Shown piece by piece: positions 49,309 through 59,800 of a stretch of 64,000 bases of DNA (its first letter is position 1; every line of letters starts with the position of its first letter). The position numbers and the translations under genes are program-made. The DNA comes from Anaerolineae bacterium (GTDB taxonomy: Bacteria; Chloroflexota; Anaerolineae; Promineifilales; Promineifilaceae). Where the stretch lies: contig JANQGC010000231.1 in assembly GCA_028277515.1 (NCBI GenBank), positions 1 to 64,000 of the forward strand, in the 5' to 3' direction. Below the pieces are notes generated by a model that saw only the letters and a list, made by a program, of their open reading frames with translations, was not told the DNA's origin and did no database searches.

Positions 49309-49574
49309 AGCTCCAACTGACCGGCGACCCAGTAATGGCCTGGGCAGGCTTCAATGGGCAGGTTGATAGACCAGCCGCCGGCCGTTGTCGCTGCGGAAAC
49401 AACGCCCCGTTCCAACGCCGATGAAGGCTCACCCACCAGAGAGTCTTCTCCTTCTCCAGGAGCAGCGGTCGCATCGGGAACGGCCGGTCCATCTACCTCG
49501 ACCAGAAAACCATATGCCCTAAGACGCCGTATGGGACGGTAAGGTTCCCTGTTCTCATCTACGGCCGGTTTCAT
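49299..49574 (-). CDS. Small hypothetical protein, GC-rich
   Basis: 91 residues: RPIRRLRAYGFLVEVDGPAVP, an Ala/Glu/Gly-rich middle, and an end SINLPIEACPGHYWVAGQLELLP. I recognise no family. The gene overlaps the edge of the repeat at 49,252-49,308. It has no ribosome-binding site, but TATTAA lies 6 nt before the ATG, the same distance as in the other predicted leaderless genes of this window. Its composition (GC-rich among AT-rich flanks) and codon use look coding, but this call needs protein-level support. Confidence 0.4.
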   Translation of the reverse strand: MKPAVDENREPYRPIRRLRAYGFLVEVDGPAVPDATAAPGEGEDSLVGEPSSALERGVVSAATTAGGWSINLPIEACPGHYWVAGQLELLP

Positions 49575-49611
49575 AATTAATTAATAAGTTTTTGCTAAGA
49601 AACAAACCGTC

Positions 49612-49885
49612 TCAAATCGTCATTCCGAACGTAGTGAGGAATCTTTCGCTAGTTGAGAACCAGATCCCTCATTCCATTACTCAGAAACAAGACTTTGCCG
49701 ATGTCATTTTGAGCGGAGCGAAAAATCTTTACGAAGGTTGAGAAGCAGATCCCTCGGTCCCCTCGGGATGACATTTTAGAGTTTCTTTTCTCATTGGACG
49801 TCGTCTTCGGCGAGAGGCTTTCTGGATGACATCTACAGTCTCTTTGCTCATAGAACAGAGCTTGCGATGTGGGTTTTATCTGATA
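49612..49885. repeat. Composite dispersed repeat (GTCATTnCGAnCGnAGnGAG type)
   Basis: Two tandem units (CGTCATTCCGAACGTAGTGAGG and GTCATTTTGAGCGGAGCGAA, each followed by AATCTT, AGGTTGAGAANCAGATCCCTC and a GGGATGACATTT tail) lead into CTCATAGAACAGAGCTTGCGATG. The same sequence blocks occur at 25,230-25,500. The 387-bp gap 49,575-49,961 contains no gene apart from the promoter of the next gene. Confidence 0.75.
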
Positions 49886-49927
49886 GACATTTAAGAGACC
49901 CAACAATTATCAGACTGATAAGACACA

Positions 49928-49961
49928 TTGCACTCACCTTTTTGTGGATTACAATAATCAT
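49928..49961 (+). promoter_or_regulatory. Promoter of the SARP/STAND regulator; -10 box 6 nt before ATG
   Basis: TTGCAC (49928-49933), a 16-nt spacer, TACAAT (49950-49955), AATCAT, ATG at 49962. This predicts a leaderless mRNA. Confidence 0.65.
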
Positions 49962-52900
49962 ATGTCTCGCCGATTCACACTATTAGGACCGTTGCATATT
50001 GAGGAAGACGGCCGTGTTGCGGAGGTGATGAAAAGCCCCAAAACATGCGGCTTGCTGGCCTATCTCATCATCTCCAATCAAGTACACAGCCGTGAAGAAA
50101 TCGCCGATTTATTTTGGGATTCTACAACAACGACACAATCGCTAACGCGGCTGCGCGTATTGTTGGGACGCACAAGAAAATTTGCGCCAGAACTTCTTGT
50201 GACTCGCCAGACAATTGCCTTTGAAGCGACTGAGGACACGGCCGTTGATTATCACATACTCATGGATGGGCTGCGATCAACCGCAACAAACGTCATTGAT
50301 AAAGCATTGCAGCTTTATCATGGCGAACTCTTAAGCGGATTTTATCTGCCGGATGCCCCGCGTTTTAACGAATGGTTATTGATGGAACGAGAGCGTTTAC
50401 GGCATGATGTACAGATGGCGTATCATCAACTTTGTATTGCTAAAGAAGATAATCAAGAATGGGCAATGGGTTCGGCCGTTGCCCAGCGGTGGCTGGCCCT
50501 CGATCCCTTGAACGAAACTGCCTTGCGCCATCTCATGCAAAATCTGGCCCGCAGTGGACAGGTAACATCCGCTTTGCAGCAGTATGAACGTAGTCGTGAA
50601 TATTTGTGGCAAGCCTTGGCGGTAGAACCGGAAAAAGCGACCCAAACATTGGCGCGACGACTTACTGATTTACAGACGGCGCAGCTTGGCGATCAACCGT
50701 GGGCAGATGTCGCGGAAACTGAGATTGTATGGCCTGATGCCGAATCGTTAGCCCCGCCCGGCGCCCTTCCCCTGCAGGCCTATTTGCCCTATCTTCGCAA
50801 TCATGATTTTACAGGCCGCCATGAGTCGCTCACCTTTTTGGCCGATCATTTACGGGTTCGTGACTTTTCCGCGGATGCGCTGCCCCAGATTGTGGCGATT
50901 ACAGGGATGGGAGGAATCGGCAAAACACAATTGGCGGTGGAATATTGTTACCGGTACGGCCGTTTCTATCCCGGTGGCGTTTATTGGATGAGTTTTGCAC
51001 AAGGCGACAATATTGCTCAAGAAGTGGCACTGATGGGCAGTGAGCGGGGCATGGGTTTGTATCAAGAAACTGAACAACTCACATTACAAGACCAGGTCGG
51101 TCGTGTGCAAAAAGCGTGGCAAGAACCTGTTCCCCGCCTCCTTATTTTCGATAACTGTGAAGAAGAAGCATTGCTAACCAGGTGGGTGCCGAAAACAGGT
51201 GGCTGCCGCATTTTATTGACCAGTCGCAAAGGAAATTGGTCAAGAGAATTGGGGATGAAGATACGGCCGTTATCGACATTTGACCAATCAGAAAGCCTGT
51301 CTCTATTAAAACAGCTTGTTCCCAAAATATCCGAATCTGATGCCCAAGGCATAGCCAATGAATTAGGCCATTTACCCCTGGCCTTACACCTTGCCGGCAG
51401 TTTTTTAAGCCGCTATCAACAAATAAGTCCGGCTAACTACTTAAACCAGCTTCAATCTACTCATCTGCTGGATCATCCTTCATTGGTGGGGCGAGGTTTA
51501 ACCTATTCGCCAACCGGCCATGAATTAAATGTAACGCGCACCTTTGCCATCAGTTTTGAGCAATTGGATGCGCAAAATCCCGTTTCCCAGCCGGCCAAAC
51601 ACCTGTTGGCGTCTGTCATCTGTTTCGTCCCCGGTGAGCCAATCCCGCAGAAATTGTTGTTGGCGACCGTTGCTGCGGATGAAACTGATTTGGAAGCTGT
51701 TTTAATGGCCGAAGACGCTCTGGCCTGGCTAATCGGCTTAGGGCTGCTGAAAGTAAAAGGAAATGAGACTGTTGAGATCCATCGACTCGTTGCCACTGTT
51801 GCCTCAGAATTATTGCAGAGCGAAGATGCGCGGGCGGCCGTCGAAAGCGCCATGATCAATTGGCTGAACGCCGTATATAAAGAAAAAAATTACCTGTTTT
51901 CCTTAGGAATGCCCTCTGTACACGTGCAGCACATCACCGATATTGCCCTGAAGAGAGGAGACGTTGGTGCGGCTCGTCTGAGCTATTATTGGGGGCAGCA
52001 CCTCTTCGATATTGCCGATTATGATCATGCCGAACATTATTTAACCCAGGCCCTAACCATCCAGCAAGAGTCGTTGGATGCCGATCACCCGGACATCGCC
52101 AATACTCACCGTTTCTTGGGCACGTTGTTTCGAGATAGCCGGAGCAACCTGCAATTAGCGCAGCAGCATATTGAGAAAGCACTCAAGATAAATGAAGCGG
52201 TATTTGGCGAAAACCATCTGGAAACGGCAAGCAGCCTTTACGAGCTAGGCGTTCTCTACATTGAACAAGGGCAGTATCAGGCTGCTTATCAATGCCTGGA
52301 ACGATCATTGTCGATAAGAGAACAATTATTAGAAGCAAACTCGCCAATTACTGCTGTCAGTCATAGTCGCCTGGGAGCGGCTTATTGGTACAGCGGTGAT
52401 TTCGCATCAGCCAGGCCGCACTTTGAAAAAGCCTTGCAGATTCAAGAACAAGCCTTGGGAGTTGAACATTCTCAAACGGCGATTTCTTATCATAGCCTGG
52501 GCGCATTGTATTTAGAATTGGGAGATTATAAGCAAGCACAATCTTATCTTGAAGAAGCCTTAAGAATAGGGATTTTAATCAGGGAAGCGAATCATCCTTT
52601 AACAGCATTGCACCGGCATCTATTGGGGTATACCTATCTTTACCTTGAAAATTTTGATTTAGCTCAATCCTATTTTGAGGAGGCGCTCGCTGTTAAACGA
52701 GAGGTGTTAGGCCCGGAGCATCCATCAACGGCAGCAACCATCAGTGGTTTAGGGGAGTTGTTTGTAAAAATGGCGTTATATGACCCTGGGCTGCGGCACC
52801 TGGAAGAAGCCTTAACCATCAGGCAATCTGCATTGGACGAAAATCATCCCGCCATTGCCAGAAGCTTGTTCAGTCTAGGAACCTATTACCAGGCTGTTAA

Positions 52901-53273
52901 CGACTATGAGGAGACTCTAAATTATTTCCTGCAGGCGTTGGCCATCCGTGAAAAGGAATCGGCCACAAATTACACTGATTCGGCCGAAGTTTTGACCAAA
53001 TTGGGGGAAGTATCCGCACAATTAGGCAATATTGATGCGGCGCAAGCACACTTGTCAAAGGCCATCAATATTCATGAGACCGAACCAACACCGCGATTTC
53101 GCTTTGCTGAGACACTTGTAGCTTTTGGTGATTTATATGGGCAAATGGGAGATTCCCAAAATGCCCTGGCTAATTATCAACATGCGTTGGCCATATATGA
53201 AGCGTTGTATGGGGTTGATGATCGGAAATCGGCCAAAATCCGCAGTCGTATTAGTGCCTTGCAGAACCGGTAA
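49962..53273 (+). CDS. SARP/BTAD + NB-ARC + tandem TPR regulator (AfsR-like STAND protein)
   Basis: 1,103 residues. Residues ~1-90 are an OmpR-type winged helix (RFTLLGPLHIEEDGR, LAYLIISNQVHSREEIADLFW), and ~95-245 the bacterial transcriptional activator domain (LYHGELLSGFYLPDAPRFNEWLLMERERLRHDV). A STAND NTPase follows with P-loop ITGMGGIGKTQL (Lys321), Walker B RLLIFDNCEE and GxP HLPLALHLAG. From ~670 to the end are about ten TPR units of the kinesin-light-chain type, each with xxHPxTAxxxxxLGxLYxxxGxYxxA. AfsR-like proteins activate genes after nucleotide-dependent assembly, sometimes for secondary metabolism. No biosynthetic cluster lies next to it; the nearby radical SAM operon is a conceivable target. 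Confidence 0.93.
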   Translation: MSRRFTLLGPLHIEEDGRVAEVMKSPKTCGLLAYLIISNQVHSREEIADLFWDSTTTTQSLTRLRVLLGRTRKFAPELLVTRQTIAFEATEDTAVDYHILMDGLRSTATNVIDKALQLYHGELLSGFYLPDAPRFNEWLLMERERLRHDVQMAYHQLCIAKEDNQEWAMGSAVAQRWLALDPLNETALRHLMQNLARSGQVTSALQQYERSREYLWQALAVEPEKATQTLARRLTDLQTAQLGDQPWADVAETEIVWPDAESLAPPGALPLQAYLPYLRNHDFTGRHESLTFLADHLRVRDFSADALPQIVAITGMGGIGKTQLAVEYCYRYGRFYPGGVYWMSFAQGDNIAQEVALMGSERGMGLYQETEQLTLQDQVGRVQKAWQEPVPRLLIFDNCEEEALLTRWVPKTGGCRILLTSRKGNWSRELGMKIRPLSTFDQSESLSLLKQLVPKISESDAQGIANELGHLPLALHLAGSFLSRYQQISPANYLNQLQSTHLLDHPSLVGRGLTYSPTGHELNVTRTFAISFEQLDAQNPVSQPAKHLLASVICFVPGEPIPQKLLLATVAADETDLEAVLMAEDALAWLIGLGLLKVKGNETVEIHRLVATVASELLQSEDARAAVESAMINWLNAVYKEKNYLFSLGMPSVHVQHITDIALKRGDVGAARLSYYWGQHLFDIADYDHAEHYLTQALTIQQESLDADHPDIANTHRFLGTLFRDSRSNLQLAQQHIEKALKINEAVFGENHLETASSLYELGVLYIEQGQYQAAYQCLERSLSIREQLLEANSPITAVSHSRLGAAYWYSGDFASARPHFEKALQIQEQALGVEHSQTAISYHSLGALYLELGDYKQAQSYLEEALRIGILIREANHPLTALHRHLLGYTYLYLENFDLAQSYFEEALAVKREVLGPEHPSTAATISGLGELFVKMALYDPGLRHLEEALTIRQSALDENHPAIARSLFSLGTYYQAVNDYEETLNYFLQALAIREKESATNYTDSAEVLTKLGEVSAQLGNIDAAQAHLSKAINIHETEPTPRFRFAETLVAFGDLYGQMGDSQNALANYQHALAIYEALYGVDDRKSAKIRSRISALQNR

Positions 53274-53489
53274 ATGATCAAGATTCCTACCGCTGTACTC
53301 GGGGATGGTATGGGAATATACTCATGAGTACGAAGCCAATGCACAACTGCCGGATGGGGTATGCTTTGTTCTGACCAGTCTGGTTAGTTTTTAACATTTT
53401 GTTGTAACTGTGTCAACAAACCCTCTGGGTCTGGCGAACCAAACGACCCCAACGTACAGCCGCAATACGTTCACAATACGGTTGCCCTT

Positions 53490-53501
53490 TATACTGGCCT
53501 T
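53490..53501 (+). promoter_or_regulatory. -10 box 6 nt before the ATG of the small gene at 53,502
   Basis: TATACT (53490-53495), GGCCTT, ATG. No strong -35 is seen. Confidence 0.5.
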
Positions 53502-53708
53502 ATGGCTGGTGATTACAAAGCATATCTACTTCGCTTGCAACGGGGAGAAGGGCAAGAGCATTGGCGGGCAACCCTGGTTGAAGTCATTTCCGGTGAAAAG
53601 AATTATTTCGCCACAGAACGAGCCTTGTTCATCCATCTCATGCGCATCCTTGCTGAAGAAACGCTGCCAATAAATGAATATAAGGTAGACTTACATGATG
53701 ATGATTAG
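53502..53708 (+). CDS. Small conserved protein (WRATLVEV..GEKNYFA type)
   Basis: 68 residues. The pattern YLLRLQRGEGQEHWRATLVEVISGEKNYFATERALFIHLMRIL matches a family of small proteins common in Chloroflexota (general form W R A S L E D . . T G E R . . F A . L E A L . . F L), which are often encoded next to large ATPase or regulator genes. No function is assigned. It lies between the SARP regulator and the giant surface-protein gene. The upstream gap (53,274-53,501) has a 28-codon frame at 53,310-53,393 that I do not consider a gene. Confidence 0.72.
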   Translation: MAGDYKAYLLRLQRGEGQEHWRATLVEVISGEKNYFATERALFIHLMRILAEETLPINEYKVDLHDDD

Positions 53709-53815
53709 TTTCGAGTTAGCCGCCCGCTGGCACGGTCGTGAGAGCAGTTCGCAATGTTCTTGAGATGCGGCCAGACCGTCGGCGAATACAAGGCTAATAT
53801 ATATGGTGCCCAATC

Positions 53816-56800
53816 ATGAAAAATAATACCCAACTTCGATTCTTATTAATCGCCCTTGGCATTTTTCTCCTCCTGGCCTTGGGGCCAAGATGGCTGCAAG
53901 CATCGCAACCGGAAGAGGATGAACTGCAAGAGGTGTGGCAGCGCGTCCGCCAGGCAGGCGCTTATGCCTTCAACGCCGATCTGACCCAGACGCTCACGCC
54001 CCTGCCCACGGTGAAAAACGCCGGGCGGGATAGTAAGGAATCCAGAATTTACCTGGAAGGGCAGACCGACCTGGTCGAAGAGACGCTGTCACTGACGATG
54101 TGGTCGGGTGGAGGCAGCGTTTTGTCTCCGGAGACGGGCATGCAGATGAAAGTAAAGGACGGCAAAGCGTTCGCCCGGCAGGGAGACCAGCCCTGGGAAT
54201 CAATCGAAGATTTTTCAGGTACGATTGCCCCTGGGGGCGATTTCCTGGCTTATGTGGCAGCGGCCGAAAATGTGGTAAAAAGCGAACCGCAGCAGCAGTT
54301 AACGCCATCAGGCGAGATAACATACGTGCGCTACACTTTCGATATTAACGGCCGCCGCTTCGCCGAATATATGCGCAAGCAAATGACGCAACAGCTTGCG
54401 GCAAATGGCGAACTGCCGCCCGGTGTCACGTTTGACCTGCCACAAATCTACACTGCAATGAATGGCCACGGTGAACTGTGGGTGGGAGAGAACGGGCTGC
54501 CCATCCATCAACTGTTTGAACTCCAATTTCCAGAGACACAGGATGATCACACGATCAGCGCGCGTGCGGAAGTTAATTTCTCAAATTTCCAATCTGCAAC
54601 ACCGGTGGCCGCCGGCTCTTTTTTCGATCAAGCTCTGGGAAAAATAACAGTAAACAATCCACAACTATTATGGCCTGGTATGTGGTTGTTGGCGGTTTTG
54701 GTAATGGTCCTTGTCGCTTCCTTGATCAAGCGGCCGGATTCCCGGTATGTGCATGGAGCCGTGGCGCTAACCGTCATCAGTTCCATGCTGCTCACCCCCT
54801 TGTTGACCAGTTTCCAGGTTGCGGCTTTCCAGGATAGTCAGCTTGAACGGCACCGGGAAAGCGATGTCCAGGAAGCGCAGGAGGAATCAGAGGCCGCTCT
54901 GTTTGCACCTGGTTTCGATCCCCTGGCCAATCCCTTATCCAAAAAGCGAATCGAACGGGCAATAAGTGAAATTGACACAACAACTACCACACAAACAGCG
55001 AACAATGAAAAAGGGTTAAGTTCCTGTACTTCCAACCCCAGCGCTGATGACGACGGTGACAAATTGACCAACCTGGAAGAATGCCTGTTAGGCACGCTGC
55101 CGGACTTTGCGGATACCGACCAGGACATGGTCGATGATTACACCGAGGTCAACGGTTTCCGGATGGCGGGCAGTGATAATACCGTCCAAACCTGGTATAG
55201 CAATCCCAACGATGCCGACAGCAACCGCGACGGCATTGCCGATGGTAAAGAGTGGCATCTTGATGCCAACAATGACAATTTACCTGATGATACGGACGGC
55301 GACGGCACGCCGGATCTCTGGGACCTGGATAACGATGGCGACGGGGTGCCGGATAATCTCGATCTTTCTCCCTATTACACCAGCAAGGGTTCTCAGACTT
55401 TCAGCGGCAGCCATCCGTTCCAGCTCATTGTTGACGATCTGAGCACCGGGGAAATCGCCAAGGTGGAGTTTCAGCTAACCCCAACCGACGCTGACCATTT
55501 GTGGTATGCGATGAACGTTTTCGATTGGCCGGACAACGATCAGCAAGGGCAGATTCAGGATGCCGATGGCAAGACCTTCTTTGACCTGGATCCCAGCCTG
55601 GCTCGCTCGCCCAATGACAATGGAGACATGCGCTTGATCCCGATGCTGGAGATTGAAATCACCGGTGCGCCTGATAATCTGCCATCTACTGATTTGCTTC
55701 ATCAATTCGGCATCGCCGTGCAAAAGACATCCGCTAATACACAGGTCGCCTATGTGCCCGCACAATTGGTTACGGACACAACGGGTGAGAAAAATGTGGC
55801 CTTCTACGGCCGTATGTATTACAAGGCCGCCAGCACCTGGGGCAATGCCCAGCAAGTGCGCCTGGTCTGGGTCGTTCAGGCCCTGGTCGACAAGTGTAAG
55901 ACCTACAAGAACAATGTCTGCACTGAATATAGCCAGTACAACGATCTGCAAATCGTCCAGACATACGACGACGAATGGACCCTGACCGGGCTGAGTGTGA
56001 GCGAGGACAAAGAGGCTGAGATGGCCATCATTTACGAAGATCCGGCCGTAGCCAATGATGCCCCGCTGTACATGAACACCTTGTATCAATTGTTCTACGG
56101 GCTGGATCACACTTTCCTGGCCGGGGCCGACTGCGACAGCCTGGACAGCAATGGGGATTGTGTCGGCAACGGCAGCCTGGACTTCACGGTCGATGAGATC
56201 GCCCGCCGCTTCAATCATGCCGACAACAGCAGCGTCAGCGAAGAAGACCGCTGGGGACTCGATAATGTGTTGACCGTCAGCACCTCCAGCTATGATTCGC
56301 TGGATGTGGCCATGATGAATACAACCATCACCGAGACGAAGCAGGTGCTGGACGGGCACTTTACGGCTGCCTGGTCGGCATCGCAGCCGATTACGCCAAC
56401 CATCATGTACGCCTGGCAGGAAACCTACCGCGGGCTGAACCTGGACGAAACCATTAGAGACAACAACAATCTGAGTTGGAACGGCCAGACCCTGACTGTC
56501 AATTTACCCACCAGCGGCAGCAATCCCGTGCAGGAAGAGACGATGGTGGGGGTAAAGTGGGTTCCTTACGTCTATAACAGCGCCACGGGCTGGTCTGCCT
56601 ATGACATAGAATCCTACTGGTCGGAGCTAGAAAAATTACTTGTGGATGATTTTGCCGACAGTGATTACCCGGCCACGGACCAGATATTGGGGCAGCTTCT
56701 CTACCTGTCTGTTTACAGTTCTTCGATTGACATTGTGAAGGTCGGCGATTCTCTGGTTATAAAAAAGTACCAGACCAACAGCGCTCCACTGGCCGCGAAG

Positions 56801-59800
56801 CTTACCAAAGGCTCTGGAGCAGGAATCAAGAAGATCGTGAAAGAGTATTTCAAAGACTCGTCCTCAGATCTGAACAGCAGCGGCGGCTTTTTGGCATTAT
56901 TTAAAAGCGAACCGGAATCAGAACTGGAACAAACCTTTTCCGCACCGTTTTTCGCCTTGAAGCTGGCTCGCTATGCCGGTGGAGCGGAGGGGGAAGCGGT
57001 GGGGATCCTGGTCATGCTCAGTGCGATTGTCGCCGGTGTTGCCCTGTTCGAGAAGTATGCGCTGCATTCTACCAATTCCAATTGGAGCATTACGGCCGCC
57101 GTGTCCGTCGGGGCAATCATGACCTATTATTCTATCTTCCGCCCGGTTAGAAAAGCGATTACATTCGCGACTTCTCTGACGGAAGGTGATGAGGCAATAA
57201 GCGCGGGTGATGCGCTGTTGGAGACGCTCAGCAGCAGCTCCAAGGTCGTTGGCGCATCCCGTGTGGCCGGCGTTGTCGGCTTGATCATTGCCATTGGTGT
57301 GGCTATTGGCATATTCCTTTATGTTGTCGCCAGTGGCAAAGTGCAGACCGGCACCATCGCCTTCAACAAGCTGATCGCCGAAACCATTGCCGTCATCATT
57401 CTGGCCGTAGTCTTCTTTGTCCTCTCCACTACCCTGGTCGGCTCCATCCTGGTCGGCCTTATCTCGTTGATCGACATCTTGCTTATCCTTTTGGGAACGG
57501 GCTGGACGATCAGCGGAACCGTCGCTGAGGCGATAGGCAGTATTGTCTACCAGTTTGATCTGACTGTGGATCTGGACGTCACATCCGGCGATTTAGCCAT
57601 GCAGTTGGCTAACGAGGCTGCCGGCATCTCGGCCGGCAACCATATGGTTTACACGCTGCCCATCACGACAACACTTAAGCAAACTGAGCCACGCAGCCAG
57701 GATGCGCTCAAGTCTAACAGTCTCGTTTACGCCTTGAGTGAGCATGATGCCCGTGACCTTGCCCTTTCCACTTCATTAAATGACCGCTCGCAGGATTGGA
57801 AGGTGTCGCAGTATGATACCTATTCCGATCCTGACCTCGGCTCTGCTCCATTGTACCAGGCCACGGTTGTCGACCATGTTTCCGACAGCGTGCCGCTTTC
57901 GGCCGGCGTCAACCGGGAGACGCAATTGTTCGTCGATTCAGCCTATGCATTGAATGGGTTGAGCTGTTGGGTTGGTTTCTGCAGTTCCAAAACGGTCTCC
58001 GGCGCCAACTCAAACATGATCGGTTCAGCGATCGTCCTGGATGTTTTCCCGGCCACGCTGGACGATTTTGTGAATGCCAATCTATGGAGTAATGGAGAGG
58101 TGCGTTTGGCCGATAAAGATGGTGATGGTTTACTGCCTTATGACGCCGGCGGCCTGGACCCGGATGATTCCACCTGGGACGCCGATGGCGATAACCTGTC
58201 TGATGCTTATGAGTTAACCCTGCGTTCGCGCACCCAGGCTGCCGGAGGTGAAAACCTGGACCCCTTAAGCGCCGATACGGACGGCGACACTATCCAGGAC
58301 GACCTGGAAATCCGGCTGGCCACCAATCCTGGCAATGTCGACAGCGACGACGATGGCCTGGAAGACGTGGCCGAGATAGCCCCCGGCGGCGGCTGGCTGT
58401 TGCCTTATGCCAGCGACAAAGTGACACGGGTGTGGAGCAGTCCGCTTGAGGCTGATATTGATGGGGATGGGATGAACGACCTCTTTGAACGCACGCAGGA
58501 TACCTGCCCAGAATGCCAACCTTGGGCTAACCCTGACAAACCAGAGGTCTTTAATCCGAACGTTTGGAATGAGAGTCCCATTGCCCTTTATGTCAGCGAC
58601 AACAGTACCGATGGCTTTGTGCTGCCCTCGACAACATTTGTTTACACAACCACGGCCGTCAATAATCTCAACAATAATATGACGATCGGCGGTGATCTCA
58701 CGCTGGAATTACCTGATGCATTCAGTGGTGGTCCATTGTCGACGCCTATTAGGCTGAGCAGCGGTTTTACGGAAACGTTGGTGAGTACCCTGACACCTGA
58801 CACCTCATCCAGCACATCTGCTGTCCTGACCAGTGTCATGAACGTCACTGAATTCGCACCATCTGCCTGGGCCTGGGATCCGCAGATTGAATCCGATATA
58901 ACGGGCAGTGTGGGCAGTTCAAATGCTGTGGATTCGGCCGTCGTAACCGGTTGGAGCGAAGGCAATATAGTTGCTACAACACTGGAGTCGGCGGCGGATG
59001 GCACCAATAACGTTGTGGTCTATTTGTTTAACCCTGATGGCAGTCTGGCCGGTCATCAAACCGTCGCTACAAGCGGAAGTACAGAATCTATCACCGCGCC
59101 CCAGATCGCCTGTAATAATGCTGGTATCTGCCTGGTCACCTGGGGTTCATACGATTCCAGCAACGGTACCGCTCAAGCAAAAGCTGTCCGGCTGCACCAA
59201 AGCCTCAACAACCCGTCGCTGGTGACAATTGCCACGCAAGAAGGTGGGTATCATATCAGTCCTGTGGCTGTTGCCAGTGACGGGACCGACTTCATGACAG
59301 CCTGGGGCAAGCCTGCTCCAAACCTGGCGTTGGAGATGTGGGTCAGGCCGGTTACCGGTGCGGGCCAAATCACGGAACCGTTGCGGCCGATCGATGGCGC
59401 TTTTACAACACAGGGTGATATACCTCCCGAAGTAAACCTGGCATGGGGCGGTGCTTTCTCCTCTTATATTGCTGCCTGGGAGGATGGTGGTGAAATATGG
59501 CACGCCAGGGTGAGCAATACGGGCATTGCCGGCCAACGGATCTATGTAACGGATGGCACCGGCATCTTCTCTTACGAAAAATGGACAGCCCCAGAAATTG
59601 GGTATGATCCTATCAGCCAGCAAATGCTATTTGTTTACACGGAAGGATCCTTGAATGCCCGCAGGCTATCGGCAACAGATATTTCAGAAGAAATTGTATT
59701 GGATTCATCCTCTACCGTCCAGAATTCAGATGGGATGGGAGTAGACATATTTCCTGACTTGAAAAACAGCGGCTGGATAGTGTCCTGGTCCGCCCCTAGC

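Noticed and set aside
55475..56359. 294-codon open frame on the minus strand
   Set aside because: It is antisense to the giant surface-protein gene, whose frame is continuous and has recognisable domains.
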